Source: Corynebacterium cystitidis (GTDB lineage: Bacteria; Actinomycetota; Actinomycetes; Mycobacteriales; Mycobacteriaceae). From it: a stretch of 64,000 bases of DNA. Every line of letters starts with the position of its first letter. Within the stretch, counting starts at the first letter, position 1. The translations under genes were made by a program, and so were the position numbers. Shown in pieces: positions 37,370 to 45,718 of the stretch. The notes below the pieces were generated by a model. That model was not told the origin of the DNA. It was given only the letters and a program-made list of their open reading frames with translations, and made no database searches. Where the stretch lies: positions 2,294,001 to 2,358,000 of the forward strand of contig NZ_LT906473.1 of NCBI RefSeq assembly GCF_900187295.1. The letters run 5' to 3'.

Positions 37370-38218
37370 TTAGGTCCGAGCGACGATGCCGCCAACGTAG
37401 TTGTGTCCACGCTGAGTGAAGTGGAATGGCATGTTGCCGTCGCCTGCATAGAAATCGATCAGGCCAGGCCACATACGCATGTGGTCCGGGGCGCACATGT
37501 GGTTGTCGCGGGTGGCTGGCTTCAAGTCAACGAACTCGGTACCGGTGGCGTGGGCTGCGTCGACAAGCATCCACTGGCCCAGGTTCTCCCACTCGGTGAT
37601 CTTGGCAAAGTGGGTAGTTTCGTACACGTTTGGTGCGACATGGAAGAGGCAGACATTGCCACGACCGTCGGTGATCTGTGGGTAGCCGACGAACTGAATG
37701 CGAGCGTTCGGGGCGTGCGCACGGATGCGATCGACCTGTGGGCGCATGTAGTTGACAAAGTCGCGGCGGATATCCGCATGGGGGCGACCATCATTGTTGT
37801 AGGTGTCGTTAAAACCCACGGAGATAAGCACGCGCTGGGTGCCGTGGTTCAGGCCACCAGTATTGATGGCGCGAGTGACCTGGGAGAATAACTGTGGCCC
37901 CCGGGAAATAGTCACGGTACCACTGCAGGAATAATCATACGCGGCCAAACCGAGCTGGCGTGCAGCAATCTTTCCGAAATTGTTGCCCGAGCTAGGGCAC
38001 CAGGTAGTCACGTTCGACGAGCCCTGGGCACTGAGGCCGAACTTGCCGGCAGCCCACTGTTCAAGCGGTGGGTCAGCTACCCAGGAGTCTCCGAAGACCA
38101 CCAGGTTGCGCTCCTGCGCCTGTGCGGCAGGAAGGGTCGGGGCGGCCACCACGGCGATGGCGGCGAGCAAAGTAGCAACCAGGGCGGTGACTGTGCGGCG
38201 GGTGGCGGTGATCAGCAT
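37370..38218 (-). CDS. Secreted SGNH-type lipase/esterase
   Basis: A 282-residue secreted hydrolase. Signal peptide at about 1-35 (ends AAQAQ). SGNH blocks: nucleophile serine in VVFGDSWVADP, the glycine in DYSCSGTVT, the asparagine in SVGFNDTYNN and the catalytic histidine in HFTQRGHNYV. It has six cysteines, likely disulfide-bonded. Similar corynebacterial proteins are lipases or mycolate/acyl esterases of the envelope; the substrate is unknown. Confidence 0.88.
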   Translation of the reverse strand: MLITATRRTVTALVATLLAAIAVVAAPTLPAAQAQERNLVVFGDSWVADPPLEQWAAGKFGLSAQGSSNVTTWCPSSGNNFGKIAARQLGLAAYDYSCSGTVTISRGPQLFSQVTRAINTGGLNHGTQRVLISVGFNDTYNNDGRPHADIRRDFVNYMRPQVDRIRAHAPNARIQFVGYPQITDGRGNVCLFHVAPNVYETTHFAKITEWENLGQWMLVDAAHATGTEFVDLKPATRDNHMCAPDHMRMWPGLIDFYAGDGNMPFHFTQRGHNYVGGIVART

Positions 38219-38543
38219 GCAGCCTGCTTTCTTCCAAAATCGTGCGGGGTTCTTAACGTATTTATACTTCAGCCACGATAAACCCAGGGGGTATACCTTC
38301 GCAAACGTGAGAGGGTTACTGAGTTCAACGCGCCAAGCTTTTCACATGCACAGCCCATTTAACTCTAATTCATCATTTATTACGAGCGCGCTTTTGGTAT
38401 TGTAAGCGAAATCAAAGCCTTTCGCTCGATACTTTTGCTCCTGAAACATTTTCCGCTTCCCTGCCGATAGAGCTAAATGAGTGCGGTCCTGGCCCGCTTT
38501 CCTCTTTGCTCCCACTGCTACACAACGTTTATAAGGATTTTCC
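38219..38543. other. Divergent promoter region, no gene
   Basis: A 325-bp stretch between the leftward esterase and rightward acyl-CoA ligase genes. It is AT-richer than its surroundings, holds a short palindrome (GCGAAA ... TTTCGC, 38406-38425), and an AAGGA ribosome binding site at its right end for the ligase. No convincing ORF. Confidence 0.6.
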
Positions 38544-40220
38544 ATGTCGACACTCTCCCCCGTGGGCAAACTCGCCTTCAACGCGCAGGCCCTCGCCAAG
38601 TTCGTCCCTGCCGTCATTCGCTCCGGCATCGTCGGAACGGAAGGGGGGCCGGCCGGGGTTGCCACCTTGACCGCCACCCTGGCGCGCTACTGGTTCACCA
38701 CCGCCCGCGAGATTGAACAGGGCGCGGCTCAAACACCGCACCGCAACGCGCTTATCGACGACGACGGCGTGCTCACCTACGCCCAGATGCGCGACCAGTC
38801 CAAACTGCTGGCGAAGTGGCTTCTGGAGATTAAAAAGCGCGAAAATCTCGAGGAACTCCACGTTGGCGTGATGGCACGCAACGGCCGCGGCATTCTCTTG
38901 CCAATGACGGCCAAGGGTTACGCGGGCGCGCACCTGTACCTGCTAAATGTGGGCTCTTCACCCGAGCAGATTGCGGGCATTATCGAGGAAAACAACATAA
39001 ATGTGCTCATCGTTGACGATGAATTCTCACACGTGATCCCGCAGGACCACCCCGCGCTCACTGTTGCGTACGCGCACGTCGATACGCGTAACGACGCCTC
39101 TCGCGACAACTATCCCTGCCTGGCGGAGATCATCGGCCGCGGTGACAACGGTATGAAACTGCCCGCGTGGCCGAAGCACGGACATATCGTCCTGATGAGT
39201 TCGGGCACCACCGGCATTCCGAAGGGCATCCTGCGACCCGAGCCGAAACTGCCTCTGGTTCTGGCTGGCCTGCTGGAAAAGATTCCATGGAAGGCTGGCA
39301 TGACAGTGCAGATGAGCGGCTCCATGTTCCACACCTGGGGCTGGTCCGCCACCAACATCGCGTTCGGTGCGCGCAACACCGTGGTGACCATGCGTAACTA
39401 CGACCCCCAGCGCGTCTTCGAGCAAATCGTCAACTACAAATGTGACGCGCATGTTTCCTCCCCCATCTTCTTCAAGCAACTGCTTGAGCTGGACGGCAAC
39501 GAGAGATACGACACCTCGCGGCTGCAGTTCATCGCCTCGGCCGGCCACGCGCTGACCCCGGAGATCGTCAAACGCGTCGTGAACCGCTTCGGCCCGATCC
39601 TGTGCAATATTTATGGCTCCACCGAGCTGACCCTGGCCGCAGCCGCCTCTGGCGCAGAGGTTGCCGCCGACCCAACCGTGGCCGGACATGTTTCCTCCGG
39701 CACCATCTTGAAGCTGTACGACGACAACGACAAGGAAGTCCCCCAAGGCGAGGTAGGCCGCATCTTCTTAAACAACTCCACCTCCCTCATCGGCTACTCC
39801 AACCCCAACACCCCCATGGTGAAAATCGACGGGCTGATTGAGATGGGTGATCTCGGCTATTTCGATGAGGAGGGGCGTCTCCACGTGCTGGGGCGTGTCG
39901 ACGACATGATCATCGTCGGCGGCGAAAACGTTTACCCCGCCTCAGTATCGGATGTGTTGGAGTCTATGCCCGGCGTGGCCGACCTGTACGCCGGGGGCGT
40001 GGAGGATGAAGAGACATTCGCCCGTATCGCCGTGTGGATCGTGCGTTCCGACGACGAGGCTGGCCGGGCTTTGACCGGTGACAAAGTGCGCCAGTACGTC
40101 CGCGACAACCTGGCCAGCCACTCCATCCCACGCGACGTGAACTTTGTGGACGAACTGCCCCGTAATGCCGTTGGCAAAGTTGTGCCCCGCTTCCTGCCGG
40201 AATCCGTTCCGGGGGCTTAA
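38544..40220 (+). CDS. Fatty-acyl-CoA ligase (AMP-binding, FadD-like)
   Basis: A 558-residue ANL superfamily enzyme that activates a carboxylic acid through an acyl adenylate. P-loop MSSGTTGIPKG (about residue 218), YGSTELTLAAA, the adenylate aspartate in MGDLGYFDEEGRLHVLGR, hinge VGGENVYPASV and the C-terminal catalytic lysine in NAVGKVVPRF. AAGGA precedes the ATG. It resembles long-chain FadD proteins of mycobacteria; whether the product is an acyl-CoA or stays an acyl-AMP is not certain. The next 160 bp are GC-rich repeats. Confidence 0.9.
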   Translation: MSTLSPVGKLAFNAQALAKFVPAVIRSGIVGTEGGPAGVATLTATLARYWFTTAREIEQGAAQTPHRNALIDDDGVLTYAQMRDQSKLLAKWLLEIKKRENLEELHVGVMARNGRGILLPMTAKGYAGAHLYLLNVGSSPEQIAGIIEENNINVLIVDDEFSHVIPQDHPALTVAYAHVDTRNDASRDNYPCLAEIIGRGDNGMKLPAWPKHGHIVLMSSGTTGIPKGILRPEPKLPLVLAGLLEKIPWKAGMTVQMSGSMFHTWGWSATNIAFGARNTVVTMRNYDPQRVFEQIVNYKCDAHVSSPIFFKQLLELDGNERYDTSRLQFIASAGHALTPEIVKRVVNRFGPILCNIYGSTELTLAAAASGAEVAADPTVAGHVSSGTILKLYDDNDKEVPQGEVGRIFLNNSTSLIGYSNPNTPMVKIDGLIEMGDLGYFDEEGRLHVLGRVDDMIIVGGENVYPASVSDVLESMPGVADLYAGGVEDEETFARIAVWIVRSDDEAGRALTGDKVRQYVRDNLASHSIPRDVNFVDELPRNAVGKVVPRFLPESVPGA

Positions 40221-40226
40221 GGCCCG

Positions 40227-40337
40227 CGCTCGCAGGCTCGCGCGGGCGGGCGAGCGGACGAACACAGTGCTAACGCTCGCAAGCTCGCGCGGGCGGGCTT
40301 GCGGTTGCGGGTTCGCGCTCGCAGGCTCGCACGCTCG
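40227..40337. repeat. Three GC-rich 24-bp direct repeats
   Basis: CGCTCGCAGGCTCGCGCGGG recurs at 40227, 40274 (one change) and 40316 (diverged end). The first copy also forms a GCCCGCG/CGCGGGC hairpin just after the ligase stop, without a T-tract. The array marks the border between core genes on the left and the accessory region on the right. Confidence 0.8.
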
Positions 40338-40381
40338 TACTGAACGCCCCCACGCCCACACATATCTACTAAACCCGACGC

Positions 40382-40594
40382 TCAGGACACCCCACTCAAC
40401 CTTTTAAGTTCAGCACCGAACTCGCGGATTACCAGTTCAATTATGTCTGAGCCACCAACCAGACACACATTCTGTCCTTTTAGGCCGGAATTGACTGGGG
40501 CGCCAATGAACTGTGGCCTACCACACACAGGCAAGAGCTTCAGCAACTCCAGGCTAATTTTCAAACTTGAACGCGTTACTTCTCCCCCGTTCAA
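40382..40594 (-). CDS. Hypothetical ORF, probably remnant
   Basis: A 70-residue frame with protein-like composition (SLELLKLLPVCGRPQF, DIIELVIREFGAELKRL). It would have to start at a TTG (40594) overlapping the stop of the decayed gene upstream on the same strand, so it may be the tail of that gene rather than a gene of its own. No family is recognised. Confidence 0.3.
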   Translation of the reverse strand: MNGGEVTRSSLKISLELLKLLPVCGRPQFIGAPVNSGLKGQNVCLVGGSDIIELVIREFGAELKRLSGVS

Positions 40595-40937
40595 AGCCCT
40601 TCACTACCAAATGTAGCCACTAGTTCTGGTGCTTGACCGCGTAACTGCAGCCGTGTTTTCTGAAAGGTAGAATCTGGTCCGGCAATTTCAACATGACCCC
40701 TCCGTTTCCGCTAAGTCACGGAGGGGATCACCCATTCGCCCTCGTGCAAGGCATCGTAGGATTCTTGGACACTAACCTAAACTAAAGCGATATTGTCCCT
40801 TGTTTTCGCGTTCTGTTCGACGTACTCCGCTAGTGCTCGACCGTAAGGCTCCTGTCAAAGTGGTTGCCGTAGTAACCCGACGAAACCCCATTATAGGTAT
40901 TCCAGGTGTCCCAGTTGGTTTAATCGTTGTATGTCAT
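40591..40937 (-). pseudogene. Decayed hypothetical gene with in-frame stops and a frameshift
   Basis: From an ATG at 40937 (overlapping the upstream stop as TAATG) the frame reads MTYND, a TAA, then TNWDTWNTYNGVSSGYYGNH and continues for about 30 codons to a TAG. The neighbouring frame then carries a coherent protein (ALAEYVEQNAKTRDNIALV, VSVQESYDALHEGEWVIP, RKRRGHVEIAGPDSTFQ, LRGQAPELVATFGSEGL) broken by two more stops. This pattern is a degraded gene of about 115 codons. The family is not recognised; size and setting fit the immunity-type genes near the right end. Confidence 0.6.
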
Positions 40938-41128
40938 TAGGACTCGACCTCCGCATACCGAACGATCTCACTGGTGCGACGTGCAGCGTCCGGCAAACCG
41001 ATAAACAGGTCAGCCACACGCCCACGTCCTTCGGATGCAATTTCTTCGATCAACCATGCCAGCAAGGCCAGGGACTCTACAAGCAGTTCGAAGTTGTGGT
41101 GAACGAGGTTGACGTTCATCTCAGCCAC
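40937..41128 (-). CDS. Small hypothetical protein, coupled to the decayed gene
   Basis: A 63-residue frame from a GTG at 41128 (or an ATG at 41119): MAEMNVNLVHHNFELLVESL, then a Leu-rich helix and a polar end (DLFIGLPDAARRTSEIVRYAEVES). Its stop overlaps the next start (TAATG), which supports a former operon. No Shine-Dalgarno stands at the right distance and the N-terminus may be lost. Family unknown. Confidence 0.4.
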   Translation of the reverse strand: MAEMNVNLVHHNFELLVESLALLAWLIEEIASEGRGRVADLFIGLPDAARRTSEIVRYAEVES

Positions 41129-41627
41129 GATTTCGTTTGCGCCATCTCAGGATTCTCCTGTGAAAACGATTTCTCATTTCCCCAAAATCAAAACACACTA
41201 GAACCATGGACATAACTAGTTACCCATTCCAAAATACCTCCCGAGCGGGGGATTCATCCCAAGATCGGCGTCCGAAGGTAGCTCTGCTGTTCTGACCCCC
41301 TTTCCGGTTCCGAAGCCCACCGACTACGCGAGAGGCCCTCGGAGCTATAGTGGCCCTGATTCAAAATGAAGCATCCTGGATTCGGTTGCTACCAACGCTG
41401 GCATCATCGCCCCTGCATGAGAACACACATTTTTCTTGGCGGGTTCAACAACAGTAACTGTGGTAGCCCTCATCGCGTAGGTGCTTCTTTCCTTACTCTT
41501 GTTTTCGTCGTTACTAACAAGATCCTAGCAGGTAAAAGCACCTTTCCTGTCCCCATACCCCCGATACTTAAACCCCCACCATGAAAAACTCGAGCTAAAA
41601 AATCTCACGTTTAGTGTGTGTTGACGT
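41129..41627. other. Gene-poor stretch in the accessory region
   Basis: Nearly 500 bp without a credible gene on either strand. Short frames exist but lack start signals and normal codon use. A weak minus-strand frame containing KKNVCSHAGAMMPALVATES could be a transposase scrap; I do not call it. Confidence 0.5.
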
Positions 41628-41789
41628 TTATGTAGATGGTCGGTTGGTAGGCTGGTTTCCCTGTTTCGGCGACGGCTGGAATCCGAACTTCAGGCGCGGG
41701 TACACCTCGAAGTATCGTTCCGGATCGGTTTGTAGGAGACGAATTCGGTCGGAGTACAGCGCATCGGTGGTCTTTGGCTTCTCAGTCAT
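41628..41789 (-). CDS. 53-residue small protein gene with perfect ribosome binding site
   Basis: The ATG at 41789 is preceded by ACAGGAGGTGCGAA, a perfect Shine-Dalgarno. The product is polar and has no membrane segment: MTEKPKTTDALYSDRIRLLQ, then TDPERYFEVYPRLKFGFQ and a Pro/Asn/Thr tail. It starts 37 bases after the stop of the GAF-type gene on the same strand, so the two were probably one operon before the insertion. Function unknown. The reading DPERYFE-YPRLKFG hints at a short helical binding peptide. Confidence 0.6.
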   Translation of the reverse strand: MTEKPKTTDALYSDRIRLLQTDPERYFEVYPRLKFGFQPSPKQGNQPTNRPST

Positions 41790-42656
41790 TTCGCACCTCC
41801 TGTTGTTTCTTAGTGTGTCTATTGTCTCATATCTCGGGCACGCTGTCGCGCGGAATTGCCCGTGAATCTTTCTGCGCCGAGAACGTAATGGTTAGAATCG
41901 CTGCGAAGAATCCTAGCAATGCGCGGTCCCGGCCACCAATATCCCCCGGTTGTGGCGCGTCAATAGTGAGGATTCCGTAGAGTTTTTCGTCCGTTGATAC
42001 CGGGTAGGCTGCGAAGGTTTCATATCGTAACGGCCTTTGAAGTCCTGCCGCGTCCTTAAGTTCATTTACGTCCTCCACGAACCGCTCTAGTGTAGAGTCC
42101 TTTAATTGTGTTTCTGGTTAGTGGTGGATTCAAGGGTGGTGCGTGCGCGGTTGATTGTGGCCAGGATGGTTTCTGCGTCTTTAACCCAGGTAAAAGGTGT
42201 GGGGTTTATGTTGCGGTGGTTGATCCAGTCCATGATCTTGTGTTCGAGGTCGGCTACCGAGTGGAAGGCTTGATTGCGGATGACTTTGTCGGTCAGGATG
42301 CCGAAGAATCGTTCGACCTGGTTAAGCCATGATGAGGAGGTGGGGGTGAAGTGGAAGATAAACCGTGGATGTTTATCGAGCCAGGCTTTGATGTTGGAGT
42401 GTTTGTGAGTGGCGTAGTTATCTAACACGATATGAACACCGAGTTCGTCTGGCACTGTGGCATCAATCTGGCGGAGGAAGGTGAGAAATTCCTGGTTACG
42501 GTGTCGTTTGGTGGTTCGCGCGATCACTTTTCCGGTGGCGGTATCTAGTGCTGCAAACAGGGTGGAGGTGCCATGTCGTTTGTAGTCATGGGTCATTGTT
42601 CCTGCACGTCCCGGTTTTAATGGTAGTGATGGTTGTGTGCGATCTAAGGCTTGGAT

Positions 42657-44092
42657 GATGGTGTCAGATGGTTTGTGTGTGGGATACCGATCCTGCATGA
42701 GGAGATGAACCACAATGACGACTATGACGCGACGTGATCCAGAGGATAAAGCTCGGATTGATGCTATTGAGGAGAAACTGCTTGCCAATCCTGAGGTAGC
42801 TAAAATCATCAAGGAGCTTGCAACCTCTACTACGGATGCCAATGAACTGGTCAGGGGCATGCTGCAAGCCTCGCTATCGGCAGCATTGCAGGCGGAAATG
42901 GATGTCCACCTCGGCTATCAGTCTGGTGACAGGGCAGCCAAAAACGCTGCTCGGGCTGATAACCACCGCAATGGCAGCTATCCAAAGACCGTGGATTCTA
43001 ACTATGGGCCTGTCACCATTGATGTGCCCCGTGATCGGCAGGGGACGTTTGTTCCGACGATGGTGCCTAAAGGAGTACGTCGCCTGACCGATGTCGATGA
43101 CATGATCGTTAGTTTGTATGCCGGTGGGATGACCATCCGTGATATCCAACACCACCTAGCCACAGCCTTGAAGATCGATGTGTCGCATGAGACGATCTCT
43201 GCGGTTACTGATGCAGTGCTCGACGAAGTACTGCAGTGGCAAAGCCGCCAGCTAGATGAGTTCTACCCCGTGGTGTTCCTCGATGCACTGCGTATCAAAG
43301 TCCGTGATGGTGGGCGAGTGGTCAACAAGTCTGCTTATCTGGCTATCGGGGTGGATATGGACGGTATTAAGCACATCCTGGGTATTTGGATTGCCAAAGA
43401 AGAAGGAGCCTCGTTCTGGGCACAGGTCTGTTCCCACCTGGCTAACCGGGGTGTTAAAGACGTTTTCATCGTGTGCTGTGATGGGTTGAAAGGCCTGCCA
43501 GAAGCAGTCGAAGCGACCTGGCCGAACTCGATGGTTCAAACCTGTATCGTCCACCTGATCAGGGCAGCCAACCGGTGGGTTGCGTACGGGGACCGTAAAG
43601 CAGTATCAGCGGCTTTAAAGCAGATCTACACCGCTGCTGATGAGGACCAGGCAGCGCAAGCGTTAGAACACTTTGCTGCAACTGAGCTGGGGCAGAAATA
43701 TCCGCAATCAGTGAAAGTGTGGCGCGATGCGTGGGATCGGTTTATACCGTTTCTACAGTTCCCGCCAGCAGCGAGGAAGGTGATCTACACGACGAATTCG
43801 ATTGAATCGTTTAACAATCAACTACGTAAAGCCACCCGTAATAGGGTGCAGTTCACTAACGATGAATCCGCAGTCAAGACGCTGTGGTTGATGATCTGCA
43901 ATATCGAAGATCGCCGTGCCGCCAAACGAGCCAAAGAAGGCAAAAAGGTTGCTGCCACAGCCGGACGCCTCATAGAAGGTGCACGCGTGGCAGGGTGGAA
44001 ACAAGCCATCAACCAAATGTCCGTAGCCTACCCCGACCGCTTCCAAAACTACCTATAAAATCAACCCCACACACAAACAACTTGACACCCTC
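42657..44092 (+). mobile_element. IS256-family insertion sequence nested in the IS630 element
   Basis: A 1436-bp element with terminal repeats GATGGTGTCAGATGGTTTGT (left) and GAGGGTGTCAAGTTGTTTGT (right, reverse complement), alike over about 28 bases. It is bracketed by a perfect 8-bp target duplication, GCTTGGAT (42649-42656 and 44093-44100). The clean duplication and intact transposase suggest a recent insertion. Confidence 0.92.
42715..44058 (+). CDS. IS256-family (mutator type) transposase, intact
   Basis: A 447-residue DDE transposase: N-terminal helical DNA-binding part (ELVRGMLQASLSAALQAEMD), VVFLDALRIKVRDGG with the first aspartate, FIVCCDGLKGLPEAV with the second and KVIYTTNSIESFNNQLRK with the glutamate. 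The length is normal for the family and no stop or frameshift is seen, so the element may still be mobile. The ORF starts 58 bases inside the left end; several ATGs cluster there (42715, 42724) and GAGGAGAT precedes them. Confidence 0.93.
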   Translation: MTTMTRRDPEDKARIDAIEEKLLANPEVAKIIKELATSTTDANELVRGMLQASLSAALQAEMDVHLGYQSGDRAAKNAARADNHRNGSYPKTVDSNYGPVTIDVPRDRQGTFVPTMVPKGVRRLTDVDDMIVSLYAGGMTIRDIQHHLATALKIDVSHETISAVTDAVLDEVLQWQSRQLDEFYPVVFLDALRIKVRDGGRVVNKSAYLAIGVDMDGIKHILGIWIAKEEGASFWAQVCSHLANRGVKDVFIVCCDGLKGLPEAVEATWPNSMVQTCIVHLIRAANRWVAYGDRKAVSAALKQIYTAADEDQAAQALEHFAATELGQKYPQSVKVWRDAWDRFIPFLQFPPAARKVIYTTNSIESFNNQLRKATRNRVQFTNDESAVKTLWLMICNIEDRRAAKRAKEGKKVAATAGRLIEGARVAGWKQAINQMSVAYPDRFQNYL

Positions 44093-45533
44093 GCTTGGAT
44101 AGAGGATTTTTCATCCACACACAACACGACAGCTTTCTCCAGGGGATTAAGATAAAGACCTACGATATCGACGAGTTTCTCAGTAAACTCCGGGTCATTC
44201 GACAGTTTAAATATATCGGTACGATGCGGTGTAATACCTAAGGATTTCCAGATCTTGGCTACTGTTGACTTACTCATCCCGCAGGCAGCGGCCATGGTTC
44301 GTGCACTCCACCGGTTATCACCACCCGGTGGTTCTGAGTTAAACAGCATCTCCAGCATGGAGATATAGTCCTCGTTACTATAGGTCGGTTTCCGTCCCCG
44401 GCCAGGTGCTACCGCACCGAAGTTATCTAAACCGTGCTGCTGGAAATGCCGACGCCACGCCCTAACAGTGACCGCCGAAACATCACACCGCCTGGCAATT
44501 TCAAGATTAGCCACCCCATCACAGGCAGCAAGCAAGGCTTTAGCACGAATCACCTCCCGATACGGACGAGACGGAGATGACGCGATTTCTTCTCAACCCT
44601 GACGTTGCTGTTCAGTAACCTCAAGCGCGGCAGCAGCATGTGACATACACCAAAACTACCACACCACAAACCTATTTACAGGACCCTACACTAGTTTGGC
44701 GATAGCTAGATCGAAGGTCTTATCTCCTGCCTTGAACACTCTCGTGGAGGGCGGTTCCAGTCGTCCATCTTCGCCCAATCGCCACGCTTTCAGTTGTGTG
44801 GTGTTTTCGGGATCTACGACGAATAGGCAAGATCGCACTCCCGTTTCTGGCCCTAGGCGGTTGCGTACAGTCTGCAGGACTGCCTTCTGCACAATTTCCA
44901 TACTGTGGGCCAGAGCTTCTTTTCGCATGTCTTTGAGCGCTCCGGCAACCATAAACGTAGAGAGAGCCATCTCTTCGAGTAACGCCATGTAGCTTGCGTC
45001 CAGGCGTCGTAGCTTCTCCTCTTGTTCGTCGTTCAAAGCTTGTTTCTCTGATTTAAGGCGTTTCGTATAGGACTCCGATAGATCATTTTCTCTTTCGTTT
45101 CGAACAGCGGTGAGGAATCCGGCTACGGACGTTAAGACGACAGCCAGAGCTAGAAGTATCCACGTCCAAAAATTTTGGGCTGTAAAGATCGGACTAAGGA
45201 AAGCGCCGGCCAGCATGAAAAGGATCGTGGTAGCCCATTCTGGCGCTTTAGACAGTGTCTCGGCCCATTGAGGACTTTCGCGGACCACTACCTCGTCCTC
45301 GGCCCATTTCTCAGGTTCGTTGTCTAATGATTCTTCGCCTAGGTTCACGCCAGTCATATTAGCGAACAGGGCCAGCCCCCATCGACGAAGATACAAAACC
45401 CAATCGGGGAGGCCGGGGCGCGAGGTTCTTCGCCCCTTGATTCGTGCCCTGGGCGTGCACTCTGTGTGCGCTAATAAAAGGAACAACCTGAGACAACTTG
45501 GCACATCTTGACTGCTTTGGGCGTGAAAGAAAC

Positions 45534-45566
45534 CCCCAGGCTAAACAGTGTTTAACCTGGGGTTTT
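45534..45566 (-). terminator. Terminator after tRNA-Thr
   Basis: CCCCAGGCTAAACA (from 45534) pairs with TGTTTAACCTGGGG (to 45562) with one mismatch. On the minus strand it follows the tRNA by a few bases; T-rich sequence stands on both sides, so it may work in both directions. Confidence 0.8.
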
Positions 45567-45571
45567 AGTGG

Positions 45572-45644
45572 AGCCGCCTACGAGAATCGAACTCGTGACC
45601 TTTTCATTACGAGTGAAACGCTCTACCGACTGAGCTAAGGCGGC
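45572..45644 (-). tRNA. tRNA-Thr (anticodon CGT)
   Basis: The acceptor arms GCCGCCT and AGGCGGC pair perfectly. D-arm GCTCAGTCGGTAGAGC, anticodon stem TTTCA/TGAAA around CTCGTAA (anticodon CGT, reads ACG), variable loop, and the T-arm containing GTTCGATTC are all present. The 3' CCA is not encoded. The gene marks the right edge of the accessory region. Confidence 0.97.
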
Positions 45645-45718
45645 CTACACAAAAGATGCGACAACCAGCTTAACTCACAGCCACAGAAACCAGAAAACGG
45701 CTGGTTATGACGGTTGGG

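Larger units (their letters stand above)
42102..44646 (-). pseudogene. IS630-family transposase, broken by an insertion and a stop
   Basis: The N-terminal half (44646 to 44101) has a helix-turn-helix (LEIARRCDVSAVTVRAWRRH) and the first catalytic aspartate (VVLCVDEKSSIQA). The C-terminal half (42656 to 42102) has HIVLDNYATHKH and SSSWLNQVERFFGIL with the remaining Asp and Glu. The IS256-family element separates them. In addition a TGA at 44593-44595, after about 17 codons, breaks the N-terminus, so the protein is inactive twice over. Confidence 0.85.
42090..44691 (-). mobile_element. IS630-family insertion sequence (interrupted)
   Basis: Ends match as inverted repeats: GTGTAGAGTCCT on the left and GTGTAGGGTCCT on the right (reverse complement). 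TA is duplicated at 42088-42089 and 44692-44693 inside a CTAG target, the known target preference of IS630 elements. Without the nested IS256 element its length is about 1.16 kb, normal for the family. It interrupts the GAF-type gene. Confidence 0.88.
41827..45360 (-). pseudogene. Two-TM, GAF-type gene split by nested insertion sequences
   Basis: The 5' part (45360 to 44692) encodes an acidic N-terminus, two membrane spans (ATTILFMLAGAFLSPIF and WTWILLALAVVLTSVAGFL), a coiled coil (YTKRLKSEKQALNDEQEEKL) and the start of a GAF-like domain. The 3' part (42089 to 41827) supplies its end (FAAYPVSTDEKLYGILTIDAP, LLGFFAAILTITF). Joining them at the duplicated CTAG restores one frame (IAKLERFVEDVNELK), about 310 residues. 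GAF domains bind small ligands, so a membrane sensor or effector is likely; the exact role is unknown. The start is uncertain: the frame stays open to 45504. Confidence 0.75.

Noticed and set aside
41300..41500. Possible transposase fragment (KKNVCSHAGAMMPALVATES) on the minus strand
   Set aside because: Similarity to known transposase N-termini is too slight to separate from chance.
45572..45644. tRNA-Thr as an integration (att) site for the adjacent island
   Set aside because: I found no second copy of the tRNA 3' end in the island and no integrase gene, so site-specific integration is not supported.
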